Of a stretch of 64,000 nucleotides of DNA, positions 24,522 through 32,212 are shown in pieces. Within the stretch, counting starts at the first letter, position 1. Every line of letters begins with the position of its first letter. The stretch comes from Micromonospora sp. WMMD1155. Lineage in GTDB: Bacteria; Actinomycetota; Actinomycetes; Mycobacteriales; Micromonosporaceae. The translations under genes were made by a program, and so were the position numbers. The notes beneath the pieces are model-generated. The model did not search any database. It was not told the origin of the DNA and saw only the letters and a list, made by a program, of their open reading frames with translations. Location of the stretch: assembly GCF_029581275.1 (NCBI RefSeq), contig NZ_CP120742.1, positions 4,216,501-4,280,500 of the forward strand, given 5' to 3'.

Positions 24522-26636
24522 ATGCGCAGACGCCTGCGACCCGTCCTCGGTGCGGCCATGGCCGCACTCGCCGTCCTCGCCTGTACGACACCGGCCACCC
24601 CGGCCAGCGCCGCCGACGCCCCCTACGACGTCCTGGTGTTCTCCAAGACCGCCGGTTTCCGGCACGACGCGATCCCGGTCGGCATCCAGACCATCCGCGA
24701 CCTGGGTGCGGCGAACAACTTCACCGTCACCGCCACCGAGGACGCCGCCGCGTTCACCACCAGCAACCTGAACCAGTACGAGGCGGTCGTCTTCCTCAAC
24801 ACCACCGGCGACGTGCTCAACGCCAGCCAACAGACCGCCTTCGAGTCGTACATCGCCTCCGGGCGCGGCTACGTCGGTGTGCACGCGGCCGCGGACACCG
24901 AGTACGACTGGCCGTTCTACGGCAATCTGGTGGGCGCGTGGTTCGCCTCGCACCCGGCCATCCAGCAGGCCAACATCAAGGTGGAGGACCGGGGCCACGC
25001 GGCGACCGGGCACCTGCCGCAGACCTGGACCCGCACCGACGAGTGGTACAACTACCGGACCAACCCCCGGTCGACCGCGCATGTGCTCGCCACGCTCGAC
25101 GAGTCGTCGTACTCCGGCGGCGGGATGGGTGCCGACCACCCGCTGAGCTGGTGCAAGAGCTACAACGGCGGCCGGTCCTTCTACACCGGCGCCGGGCACA
25201 CCCAGGCGTCGTACGCGGAGTCGGGGTTCCGTAACCACCTGCTCGGCGGCATCCGGTACGCCTCCGGCCGGAGCAAGGCCGACTGCCGGCCCGAGACCGG
25301 CTACACCCCGATCTTCAACGGCTCGACGACCGGGTGGTCGCAGGCCGGTCCGGGCAGCTTCACCAACTCCGACGCCACGCTGACCTCGGTCGGCGGCATG
25401 GGGTTGTTCTGGTACAACGCCAAGCAGTTCACCAACTACTCGCTCAAGCTGGACTGGAAGATGGCCGGTGACGACAACTCCGGCGTCTTCATCGGGTTCC
25501 CGCCGTCCAGTGACCCCTGGTCCGCCATCGACAACGGCTACGAGGTCCAGATCGACGCGACCGACGCCACCGACCGCACCACCGGGTCGATCTACACGTT
25601 CAAGGCCGCCGACATCGCCGCCCGCGACGCCGCGCTGAACGCGCCGGGGGAGTGGAACACGTACGAGCTGTTGGTCGAGGGTGAGCGGTTGCAGGTATTC
25701 CTCAACGGAGTGAAGATCAACGACTTCACCAACACCAACCCGGTCCGCTCCCTGGCCGGCCACATCGGCATCCAGAACCACGGCACCGGTGACGACGTCG
25801 CGTTCCGCAACATCCGGATCAAGGAGCTGGGCGGCACGCCGCCGCCGACCGGCAACACCACGATCCAGGCCGAGGCGTTCAGCTCGGCGAACGGTGTCTC
25901 CGCGTTCACCAAGGCGGGCGCCAACGGTGGGCAGACGCTCGGCTACATCGAGCCGGGCGACTGGGCCGCGTACAACGGCGTCAACCTGACCGGTGTCACC
26001 TCGTTCACGACCCGGGTCGTCTCCGGTGGCGCGGGCGGCAGCATCCAGGTGCGCACCGGCTCGGCCACCGGCCCGGTGCTCGGCACTGTCGCGGTGCCCA
26101 ACACCGGCAGCTGGGACACGTACGCGAACGTCACCACCACGTTGTCGAACGTCCCGTCCAGCACCCAGAACCTCTACCTCACCTTCACCGGTAGCGGCAC
26201 CGGGCTCTTCGACGTGGACGACTTCACCCTGGTCAAGGGCACCGGTGGCAGCACCGGGGTCGGCCCGATCAAGGGCCTGGCCGGCAAGTGCCTGGACGTA
26301 CGCAACGGCGGCACCGCCGACGGCACGCAGGTCCAGATCTACACCTGCAACGGCAGCGCGGCGCAGACCTGGACCGTGACGCAGACCCCGACGATCAGGG
26401 CGCTCGGCAAGTGCCTGGACGTCAACGGCAGCGGCACCGCCAACGGCACCAAGATCCAGCTCTGGACCTGCAACGGCAGCGGCGCCCAGAACTGGGCGGC
26501 GCAGTCCGACGGCACCCTGCGCAACCCGTCGTCGGGCAAGTGCCTGGACGTCTCCGGCAACAACTCGGCGGACAGCACCGTCGTGCACCTCTGGACCTGC
26601 CTGAACGCGGCCAACCAGAAGTGGACCCTGCCCTGA
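24522..26636 (+). CDS. Secreted ThuA - DUF1080 (3-keto-glycoside hydrolase-like) - CBM6 - ricin protein
   Basis: A 704-aa extracellular multidomain protein. The signal peptide ends near residue 31 (TPASAADAP). Residues 33-245 form a ThuA/glutamine-amidotransferase-like domain (VLVFSKTAGFRHDAI; GRGYVGVHAAADTE; LSWCKSYNGGRSFYTGAGH). Residues about 260-440 are DUF1080, a concanavalin-like fold (IFNGSTTGW; SGVFIGFP; GEWNTYELLVEGERLQVFLNG), now known from 3-keto-disaccharide hydrolases. A CBM6 (446-570) and a ricin-type lectin (580-704) follow, closely similar to those of the preceding gene. ThuA and DUF1080 both act on 3-keto sugars, so it probably processes products of a sugar C3 oxidation. Confidence 0.93.
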   Translation: MRRRLRPVLGAAMAALAVLACTTPATPASAADAPYDVLVFSKTAGFRHDAIPVGIQTIRDLGAANNFTVTATEDAAAFTTSNLNQYEAVVFLNTTGDVLNASQQTAFESYIASGRGYVGVHAAADTEYDWPFYGNLVGAWFASHPAIQQANIKVEDRGHAATGHLPQTWTRTDEWYNYRTNPRSTAHVLATLDESSYSGGGMGADHPLSWCKSYNGGRSFYTGAGHTQASYAESGFRNHLLGGIRYASGRSKADCRPETGYTPIFNGSTTGWSQAGPGSFTNSDATLTSVGGMGLFWYNAKQFTNYSLKLDWKMAGDDNSGVFIGFPPSSDPWSAIDNGYEVQIDATDATDRTTGSIYTFKAADIAARDAALNAPGEWNTYELLVEGERLQVFLNGVKINDFTNTNPVRSLAGHIGIQNHGTGDDVAFRNIRIKELGGTPPPTGNTTIQAEAFSSANGVSAFTKAGANGGQTLGYIEPGDWAAYNGVNLTGVTSFTTRVVSGGAGGSIQVRTGSATGPVLGTVAVPNTGSWDTYANVTTTLSNVPSSTQNLYLTFTGSGTGLFDVDDFTLVKGTGGSTGVGPIKGLAGKCLDVRNGGTADGTQVQIYTCNGSAAQTWTVTQTPTIRALGKCLDVNGSGTANGTKIQLWTCNGSGAQNWAAQSDGTLRNPSSGKCLDVSGNNSADSTVVHLWTCLNAANQKWTLP

Positions 26637-26647
26637 CCGACTGAGCC

Positions 26648-26691
26648 GGGAGGAGCCGCCGTCACGACCCGACCTGGTGGCGGCCCCTCCC
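26648..26691 (+). terminator. Hairpin terminator after the ThuA-DUF1080 gene
   Basis: GGGAGGAGCCGCC (26648-26660) pairs with GGCGGCCCCTCCC (26679-26691) with a single mismatch, eleven bases after the stop codon. Confidence 0.75.
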
Positions 26692-26705
26692 GAGGCAGTG
26701 CCCCG

Positions 26706-26748
26706 GTGAGCGTCATACCTGCGCGTCGTGCACAGGTATGACGCTCAC
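26706..26748. repeat. 16-bp perfect inverted repeat
   Basis: Arms 26706-26721 and 26733-26748 (outer bases GTGAGCGTCATACCTG) are perfect complements around an 11-base loop. It follows immediately behind another hairpin, so it may be a tandem terminator or a mobile-type intergenic hairpin. Confidence 0.7.
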
Positions 26749-26818
26749 GCCGGTCACGGCCCCTAGCCGGGCGCCGCCCGGGGCCCGGCTCACAGGCCAC
26801 TGCCGTACCTTGACCAGC

Positions 26819-27313
26819 ATGGGGCGTATGGCGCAGTGGCGCCGGGTGGTGCAGGCGCACGGGCACCGGCTGCTGCACGGGGCCGAGGAGCCCGATCCGT
26901 CGACCGGGCCGGCACCCAGTCTGAACCGCCTCGACGCGCTGGTGGAGGGCTTCGCCGCAGGCCAGCCGGTGCGCTGGAGTCTGGCCGGGTACCCTCGGCC
27001 GCTGCCCGGGCCGGTCGACGTCGTGGCGTACCGGATCATCGAGGAGGCACTGACCAACGCGTGCCGGCACGCCCCGGGCGCGCCGGTCGCGGTCCGCCTG
27101 CGCTACGACGCCACCGGCATCACCATCGAGGTACGCGACGACGGCGCCGGTCCAGCGCCGTCGGGCGGGATCGCCCACCACACCGGGCAGGGTCTACTCG
27201 GGGTACGCAGACGCGCCGAGCGGCTCGGCGGCACGTTCTCCGCCGGCCCGCGTGCCGGTGGCGGCTTCACCGTGACGGTCACGCTGCCCGCGCCCGAGGA
27301 GGTGGCCGAGTGA
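26819..27313 (+). CDS. Truncated histidine kinase: HATPase_c domain only
   Basis: A 164-aa protein covering only the ATP-binding half of a NarL/LiaS-type sensor kinase. The N box is IIEEALTNACRHAPG, the G1 box EVRDDGAGP and the G2 box GQGLLGVRRRAERLGG, all with catalytic residues intact. The sensor, membrane segments and the HisKA_3 dimerisation/phospho-acceptor His are missing. About 55 Arg/Pro-rich residues precede the domain. ATG 26819 is used; ATG 26828 is also possible. No response regulator gene follows, although such kinases are nearly always paired with one. It is either a remnant or a stand-alone ATP-binding protein such as an anti-sigma-like kinase. Confidence 0.7.
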   Translation: MGRMAQWRRVVQAHGHRLLHGAEEPDPSTGPAPSLNRLDALVEGFAAGQPVRWSLAGYPRPLPGPVDVVAYRIIEEALTNACRHAPGAPVAVRLRYDATGITIEVRDDGAGPAPSGGIAHHTGQGLLGVRRRAERLGGTFSAGPRAGGGFTVTVTLPAPEEVAE

Positions 27314-27523
27314 TGATCGGGCCGCGGGGCTTTCGCGATGGGGTGCCACGGAAATAGGGTGGGGTCGGCGACCGTGCTGGTGGCCGGTGACCCGGTGGGA
27401 GGCGCAACCCGCCGGGCTCAGGTGTGTTCCGCACCCACCGGTGCCCGTCCGGCGTCGCGTACGTCCGGTCACCCTCGCCCCGGTCCGCACCTGGAATCCC
27501 CATGACAACAGGGGAGAAGAACA

Positions 27524-28531
27524 ATGGCGCGACCCATCACGCTCTTCACCGGCCAGTGGGCCGACCTTCCGTTCGAGGAGGTTTGCCGGCTCGCCTCCGA
27601 GTGGGGCTACGACGGTCTGGAGATCGCCTGCTGGGGCGACCACTTCGAGGTCGACAAGGCACTCGCCGACGACTCCTACGTCGAGCGCAAGAAGGAGACC
27701 CTCGCCAAGCACAACCTTCAGGTCTTCACGATCTCCAACCACCTGGTCGGTCAGGCGGTCTGTGACCACCCGATCGACGAGCGGCACCAGGACATCCTGC
27801 CCGCCCGGATCTGGGGCGACGGTGAGCCCGAGGGGGTCCGTCAGCGGGCCGCCGAGGAGATCAAGGACACCGCGCGGGCGGCCGCGAAGCTCGGGGTGAA
27901 GACGGTCGTCGGCTTCACCGGTTCGTCGATCTGGCACACCCTGGCGATGTTCCCGCCGGTGCCGCCGTCGATGATCGAACGCGGCTACCAGGACTTCGCC
28001 GACCGGTGGAACCCGATCCTCGACGTGTTCGACGAGGTCGGCGTGCGGTTCGCCCACGAGGTGCACCCGAGCGAGATCGCATACGACTACTGGACGACGA
28101 AGCGGACGCTGGAGGCCATCGGTAACCGGCCCGCGTTCGGGCTGAACTGGGACCCGTCGCACTTCGTGTGGCAGGAGCTGGACCCGGTGAACTTCATCTT
28201 CGACTTCGCCGACCGCATCTACCACGTGGACTGCAAGGACGCCAAGGTGCGTACCGGGGACGGCCGGCGTGGCCGGCTCGCCTCGCACCTGCCCTGGGCC
28301 GACCTGCGCCGCGGCTGGGACTTCGTCTCCACCGGGCACGGTGACGTCCCCTGGGAGGACTGCTTCCGTGCGTTGAACGCGATCGGCTACGAGGGCCCGA
28401 TCTCGGTCGAGTGGGAGGACGCCGGGATGGACCGGCTCGTCGGCGCCCCGGAGGCGTTGCAGTTCGTCCGCCGGCTCGCCTTCGACGCTCCGAGCGCCGC
28501 CTTCGACGCGGCGTTCAGCAGCAAGGACTGA
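27524..28531 (+). CDS. Sugar phosphate isomerase/epimerase (TIM barrel, IolE/AP-endonuclease-2-like)
   Basis: A 335-aa TIM-barrel enzyme. [33 protein letters not shown] marks the start of the barrel in pieces; metal-site candidates are the Glu/His of [11 protein letters not shown], the NWDPSHF strand, YHVDCKDAK and the final VEWEDAG. The start ATG has a good ribosome binding site (GGGGAGAAG). Such enzymes accompany Gfo/Idh/MocA dehydrogenases and 3-keto-sugar pathways, fitting the sugar genes upstream. It is monocistronic and ends in a strong bidirectional hairpin. Confidence 0.92.
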   Translation: MARPITLFTGQWADLPFEEVCRLASEWGYDGLEIACWGDHFEVDKALADDSYVERKKETLAKHNLQVFTISNHLVGQAVCDHPIDERHQDILPARIWGDGEPEGVRQRAAEEIKDTARAAAKLGVKTVVGFTGSSIWHTLAMFPPVPPSMIERGYQDFADRWNPILDVFDEVGVRFAHEVHPSEIAYDYWTTKRTLEAIGNRPAFGLNWDPSHFVWQELDPVNFIFDFADRIYHVDCKDAKVRTGDGRRGRLASHLPWADLRRGWDFVSTGHGDVPWEDCFRALNAIGYEGPISVEWEDAGMDRLVGAPEALQFVRRLAFDAPSAAFDAAFSSKD

Positions 28532-28532
28532 C

Positions 28533-28590
28533 CGCACCTCGGACAGACCACGGGCCGGTCGCCGTGCGGCGACCGGCCCGTCGAGGTGCG
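28533..28590. terminator. Bidirectional nested-hairpin terminator
   Basis: The inner stem is 28550-28563 with 28568-28581 (14 bp, loop GTGC) and the outer stem is CGCACCTCG (28533-28541) with CGAGGTGCG (28582-28590). It fills the gap between the convergent isomerase gene and the YtxH-like gene. Confidence 0.85.
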
Positions 28591-28595
28591 ATGGG

Positions 28596-29000
28596 TCAGA
28601 GCGTGCTGGCGTTCGTGCCCGAGCCGGACGGCTTGGTGCGGGGGTTCATGGACGACGGCGACCCGGAGGTCGTGCCGACCGTGTTGGTGCCCGCCTTCGC
28701 GCCCACGGTGGCGGGCGTGCCGGCGAACGCGTCGTCGGCGGCGGTCAACTCCTGCTTGCCGGTGCTGCCGTTGCCGGTGCCCAGCTTCTCGCCCAGCTTG
28801 GTCTGGCCGAGCTTGTCCTTGCCCTCGCTGTAGAGCTTGTTCGCCTGGGCCTGCGCGACCCCGGCCGCCTCCTGGACGGTCGGGTGGTCGAGCACCTTGC
28901 GGCCCCGGACCACGAGCTCCTCGTACTTCTCCCGGCCAGCACGGGCGCCCAGGACGAAGCCCGCAGCCAGCCCGCCAAGAAACATGATCTTTCCGCGCAT
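28596..29000 (-). CDS. YtxH-like small membrane-associated protein
   Basis: A 134-aa protein: MRGKIMFLGGLAAGFVLGARAGREKYEEL is a short membrane anchor followed by the R-A-G-R-x-x-Y turn typical of YtxH-type proteins. An amphipathic helix follows (about residues 30-75), then a low-complexity Ser/Thr/Gly/Pro tail to the end. The start is at 29000 behind AGGAGCC. Such proteins are general-stress or envelope proteins without a known activity. It is transcribed divergently from the tRNA-Asn. Confidence 0.85.
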   Translation of the reverse strand: MRGKIMFLGGLAAGFVLGARAGREKYEELVVRGRKVLDHPTVQEAAGVAQAQANKLYSEGKDKLGQTKLGEKLGTGNGSTGKQELTAADDAFAGTPATVGAKAGTNTVGTTSGSPSSMNPRTKPSGSGTNASTL

Positions 29001-29294
29001 GGCGGCTCCTTCCGTACCTGACGCGCCATCGCCCCCGGCGAGTCGCCCCGTCGGACGGCGACATGTTCGCGCCTGCATTCTCTGTCCGCACCTAACTACC
29101 CATCCTGCTCCCCGCTCAAGCATGTCTGGGCCGGGATGGCGATTTACCCCGTATGTCGATGTGTTGTGGCACCTGACCTGCGAGTGTCGATCATCAGGTG
29201 CCGGGTGGAACCCACTGGACCGCCACCGGGGGAAGTCCTGTACTCTTGTCCCGTCGCACGGCGTCGGCGAGATCCGATTCCGGGCGGTGCACGA
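29001..29294. other. Intergenic region between the YtxH-like gene and tRNA-Asn
   Basis: About 290 bases without a gene. It contains an inverted repeat, GGCACCTGA (29168-29176) with TCAGGTGCC (29194-29202), and TACTCT around 29240 as a likely -10 element for the tRNA. Confidence 0.4.
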
Positions 29295-29367
29295 TCCCCT
29301 GTAGCTCAATTGGCAGAGCAGCCGGCTGTTAACCGGCAGGTTATTGGTTCGAGTCCAATCGGGGGAG
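29295..29367 (+). tRNA. tRNA-Asn (anticodon GTT)
   Basis: Complete cloverleaf: acceptor TCCCCTG/CGGGGGA with discriminator G, D arm GCTCAATTGGCAGAGC, anticodon loop CTGTTAA (GTT, Asn) on the stem GCCGG/CCGGC, and T arm TTGGTTCGAGTCCAA. The 3' CCA is not encoded. A large tandem-repeat block starts about 60 bases downstream. Confidence 0.97.
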
Positions 29368-29427
29368 CTTCTTCACCCAGCGCCCGTCGGCCCGATGCCG
29401 ACGGGCGTTTTCGCATGTGCCGCCTGG

Positions 29428-29680
29428 CGTCCGTGGCGTCCGGCGTCCGTGGCGTCCGGTGTCCGTGGCGCCTGGTGTCCGTGGCGCCTGGTGTCCGTGG
29501 CGCCTGGCGTCCGTGGCGTCCGGTGTCCGTGGCGCCTGGTGTCCGTGGCGCCTGGCGTCCGTGGGCGTCCGGTGTCCGTGGCGCCTGGTGTCCGTGGCGC
29601 CCGGTGTCCGTGGCGTCCGGTGTCCGTGGGCGCCTGGTGTCCGTGGCGCCCGGCGTCCGTGGCGTCCGGCGTCCGTGGCA
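29428..29680 (+). repeat. 16-bp minisatellite, about 15.6 copies
   Basis: Tandem units of the form yGTCCGTGGCGyCyGG repeat from 29428 to 29680. Most are exactly 16 bases; two are 17 (one extra G). Variation is confined to three C/T positions. Open frames through it encode low-complexity peptides only and are not genes. Confidence 0.92.
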
Positions 29681-29779
29681 GCAACATCCGGGATGTTGCT
29701 GTCTCCCGCGTGCCTGAGGCGGCAACATCCCCGAAGTTGCTGCTTCTCGCGTGCCTGAGGCAGCAACATCCCCGATGTT
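29679..29779. repeat. Three tandem copies of the dispersed hairpin repeat
   Basis: CAGCAACATCC (29679-29689) pairs with GGATGTTGCTG (29691-29701). Two further, slightly degraded copies follow at about 42-base spacing, joined by yCTCsCGCGTGCCTGAGGC. The order GGGATGTTGCTG, CTCC, CGCGT, GAGGC, GCA is the same as inside the hairpin at 5796-5832. Confidence 0.8.
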
Positions 29780-29791
29780 GTGACGATCTTG

Positions 29792-29927
29792 GGTGCGGGG
29801 TGCGGGGTGCGGGGTGCGGGGTGCGGGGTGCGGGGTGCGGGGTGCGGGGTGCGGGGTGCGGGGTGCGGGGTGCGGGGTGCGGGGTGCGGGGTGCGGGGTG
29901 CGGGGCGCGGGGCGCGGGGTGCGGGGC
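29792..29927 (+). repeat. 7-bp G-rich tandem repeat (GGGGTGC)n, about 19 copies
   Basis: Uninterrupted heptamers GGGGTGC run for about 135 bases, with a few late GGGGCGC variants. Each unit gives a run of four G on the plus strand, so many consecutive G-quadruplexes could form. It is non-coding. Confidence 0.92.
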
Positions 29928-29930
29928 CGT

Positions 29931-29970
29931 GAGGGCGCGAGGGCGCGAGGGCGCGAGGGCGCGAGGGCGT
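29931..29970 (+). repeat. 8-bp tandem repeat GAGGGCGC, five copies
   Basis: Five consecutive octamers GAGGGCGC (the last ends in T) directly follow the heptamer array and end the repeat block about 120 bases before the MMPL gene. Confidence 0.88.
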
Positions 29971-30094
29971 GAGGCGCGGGGCGGGCGTGGAATGGGAGGT
30001 TTGGGCCGCTTCGGGCTTGCCTGCCCGGCAGGATGGTCGATGTCGAGCCTCCGCTGCGTCGATCGACGCGCCGACCTCCTTGGGGTGAGTACGC

Positions 30095-32212
30095 ATGTCC
30101 GGACGAGGCGGCCGGGCCACACTTGTCGCGGTGGCGGTCGTGCTGGCCTGGCTGGTGATCGGCGGCGTGGCCGGCCCGTACGCCGGACGCCTCAGCGAGG
30201 TCGCCACCAACGACAACGCGGCCTTCCTGCCCACCGACGCCGAGGCGACCCGGGCTCAGGACCTCGCCGGTCGGTTCGTCGACCGGGAGACCATCCCGGC
30301 TCTGGTCGTCTACGAGCGGCCCTCCGGCATCACCGACGCGGATCGGCAGCGGGTGAGCGCCGACGCCGCCCGGTTCGCCCAGGTGCCCGGCGTGGTCACG
30401 CCGCTGCCGCCGCCGATACCGAGCGAGGACGGCCAGGCCCTCCAGGTCGTCGTGCCAGTGGACGACGCCGAGGGTGAGGAGATCGGCGCTGTCGTCGAAC
30501 GACTGCGCGACATCAGCGGCGGGGACCGGGACGGCCTCACCGTGGACGTCGCCGGGCCGGCCGGCCTGCTCGCCGACCTGATCGAGGTGTTCTCCGCCAT
30601 CGACGGGCCACTGCTGCTGGTCACCCTGGTCGTGGTGCTGATCATCCTGCTGGTCGTCTACCGCAGCCCGGTGCTCTGGATCTTCCCGCTGCTGGCCGCC
30701 GGTACGTCGTACGCCCTCGCCTCGGTCTTCGTCTACCTGCTGGCCGACGCGGACGTGCTCAAGCTCAACGGGCAGGCCCAGGGCATCCTCACCGTGCTGG
30801 TCTTCGGCGCCGGCACCGACTACGCGTTGCTGCTCATCGCCCGCTACCGCGAGGAGTTGCACCGCCACGACCGGCCCTGGTCCGCCATGCGCGCCGCCTG
30901 GAAGGCTGCCGCGCCGGCCATCATCGCGTCCGGCGGCACGGTCATCGTCAGCCTGCTCTGCCTGCTGCTGTCCAGCCTCAACTCCAACCGGGCACTCGGC
31001 CCGGTCGCCGCCATCGGCATCGCCGCCACCCTGCTGGTGATGCTCACCTTCCTACCCGCGCTGCTGGTGCTCGGCGGTCGCTGGGCGTTCTGGCCGCGGC
31101 GGCCCCGCGAGGACCAGGCCGACCCGCGCCTGGAGCACGGCATCTGGAGTCGCGTCGCCGGCTTCGTGGCCCGCCACGCCCGACCGATCTGGCTGAGCAC
31201 CGCCGTCGTGCTGGCCCTGCTCACGCTCGGGCTGACCCAGCTCGGTGCGACCACCCTCGGCCAGTCCGACCTGTTCACCCAACGCGTCGACTCGGTGGAC
31301 GGCCAGGAGGTGATCTCTCGGCACTACCCGGCCGGCACGGGCAGCCCGGCCACCATCTTCACCACGGAACAGACCGCCCGGCAGGTCGCCCAGGTGGCGC
31401 AGGGCGTACGCGGCGTCGCCGACGTCCGCCCCCTGTCCACCGGCCCGCAGACCGGCCCACCCGATCCCGGCGCCGCACCGAAGGTCGTCGACGGGCGGGT
31501 CCAACTGGAGGCCACCCTCACCGACCCACCCGACAGCGACGGCGCCGAGCGGACCATCCGTGAGCTGCGCGTCGCCGTACACCAGGTGCCCGGCGCGGAC
31601 GCCGTGGTCGGTGGCTTCACCGCCATCAACGTGGACACCTCGGACGCCGCGAAGCGCGACCAGAACGTCATCATCCCGGTGGTGCTGGTGGTCATCGCGG
31701 TGATCCTGGCCCTGCTGCTGCGGGCGTTGCTCGCCCCGGTGCTGCTGATCGCCACAGTGCTGCTCAGCTTCGCCGCGACCCTCGGCCTCTGCGCGCTGCT
31801 GTTCCGCCACGTCCTCGGCTTCCCCGGTGTGGACTCGTCGTTCCCGCTGTTCGCGTTCGTGTTCCTGGTCGCGCTCGGGATCGACTACAACATCTTCCTG
31901 ATGAGCCGGGTCCGCGAGGAGTCGGTCCGGCGGGGCACCCGCGCCGGTGTGCTCGCCGGCCTCGCCGTCACCGGTGGGGTGATCACCTCCGCCGGCATCG
32001 TGCTCGCCGCGACGTTCTCCGCCCTCGCCGTCCTGCCGCTCGTGGTGTTGGTCGAGTTGGGTACGGCCGTCGCGATCGGGGTACTGATCGACACCATCGT
32101 CGTCCGGTCGTTGCTGGTGCCCGCACTCGCGTACGACATCGGGGCGAAGATCTGGTGGCCGGGCCGGTTGTCCCGGGCGAACGGTGAGCGGGAGGCGCGC
32201 GATGCCGGCTGA
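30095..32212 (+). CDS. MMPL-family RND-type membrane transporter
   Basis: A 705-aa transporter with twelve predicted membrane segments in the RND layout: TM1, a large outer loop (residues about 30-165: NDNAAFLPTDAEATRAQDL), TM2-6 with the family motif VLVFGAGTDYALLLIARYREEL, TM7, a second loop, then TM8-12 with the paired motif VALGIDYNIFLMSRVREE. The Asp-Tyr pairs in TM4 and TM10 are the proton-relay residues. MMPL proteins export lipids, siderophores or antibiotics. The 3' end overlaps the flavoprotein gene by 11 bases, so the two may be functionally linked. Confidence 0.94.
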   Translation: MSGRGGRATLVAVAVVLAWLVIGGVAGPYAGRLSEVATNDNAAFLPTDAEATRAQDLAGRFVDRETIPALVVYERPSGITDADRQRVSADAARFAQVPGVVTPLPPPIPSEDGQALQVVVPVDDAEGEEIGAVVERLRDISGGDRDGLTVDVAGPAGLLADLIEVFSAIDGPLLLVTLVVVLIILLVVYRSPVLWIFPLLAAGTSYALASVFVYLLADADVLKLNGQAQGILTVLVFGAGTDYALLLIARYREELHRHDRPWSAMRAAWKAAAPAIIASGGTVIVSLLCLLLSSLNSNRALGPVAAIGIAATLLVMLTFLPALLVLGGRWAFWPRRPREDQADPRLEHGIWSRVAGFVARHARPIWLSTAVVLALLTLGLTQLGATTLGQSDLFTQRVDSVDGQEVISRHYPAGTGSPATIFTTEQTARQVAQVAQGVRGVADVRPLSTGPQTGPPDPGAAPKVVDGRVQLEATLTDPPDSDGAERTIRELRVAVHQVPGADAVVGGFTAINVDTSDAAKRDQNVIIPVVLVVIAVILALLLRALLAPVLLIATVLLSFAATLGLCALLFRHVLGFPGVDSSFPLFAFVFLVALGIDYNIFLMSRVREESVRRGTRAGVLAGLAVTGGVITSAGIVLAATFSALAVLPLVVLVELGTAVAIGVLIDTIVVRSLLVPALAYDIGAKIWWPGRLSRANGEREARDAG

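Noticed and set aside
27314..27523. Response-regulator remnant after the truncated kinase (ATVLVAGDPVG-like start)
   Set aside because: Only a dozen residues resemble a receiver domain start; no phospho-acceptor Asp or further fold can be followed.
29428..29970. Tandem repeats as a possible CRISPR array
   Set aside because: Units of 16, 7 and 8 bases are contiguous without unique spacers and no cas gene is nearby.
29306..30868. Long Pro/Arg/Thr-rich frames through the repeat block
   Set aside because: They are products of the short repeats read in frame; composition follows the repeat unit and the tRNA lies within one of them.
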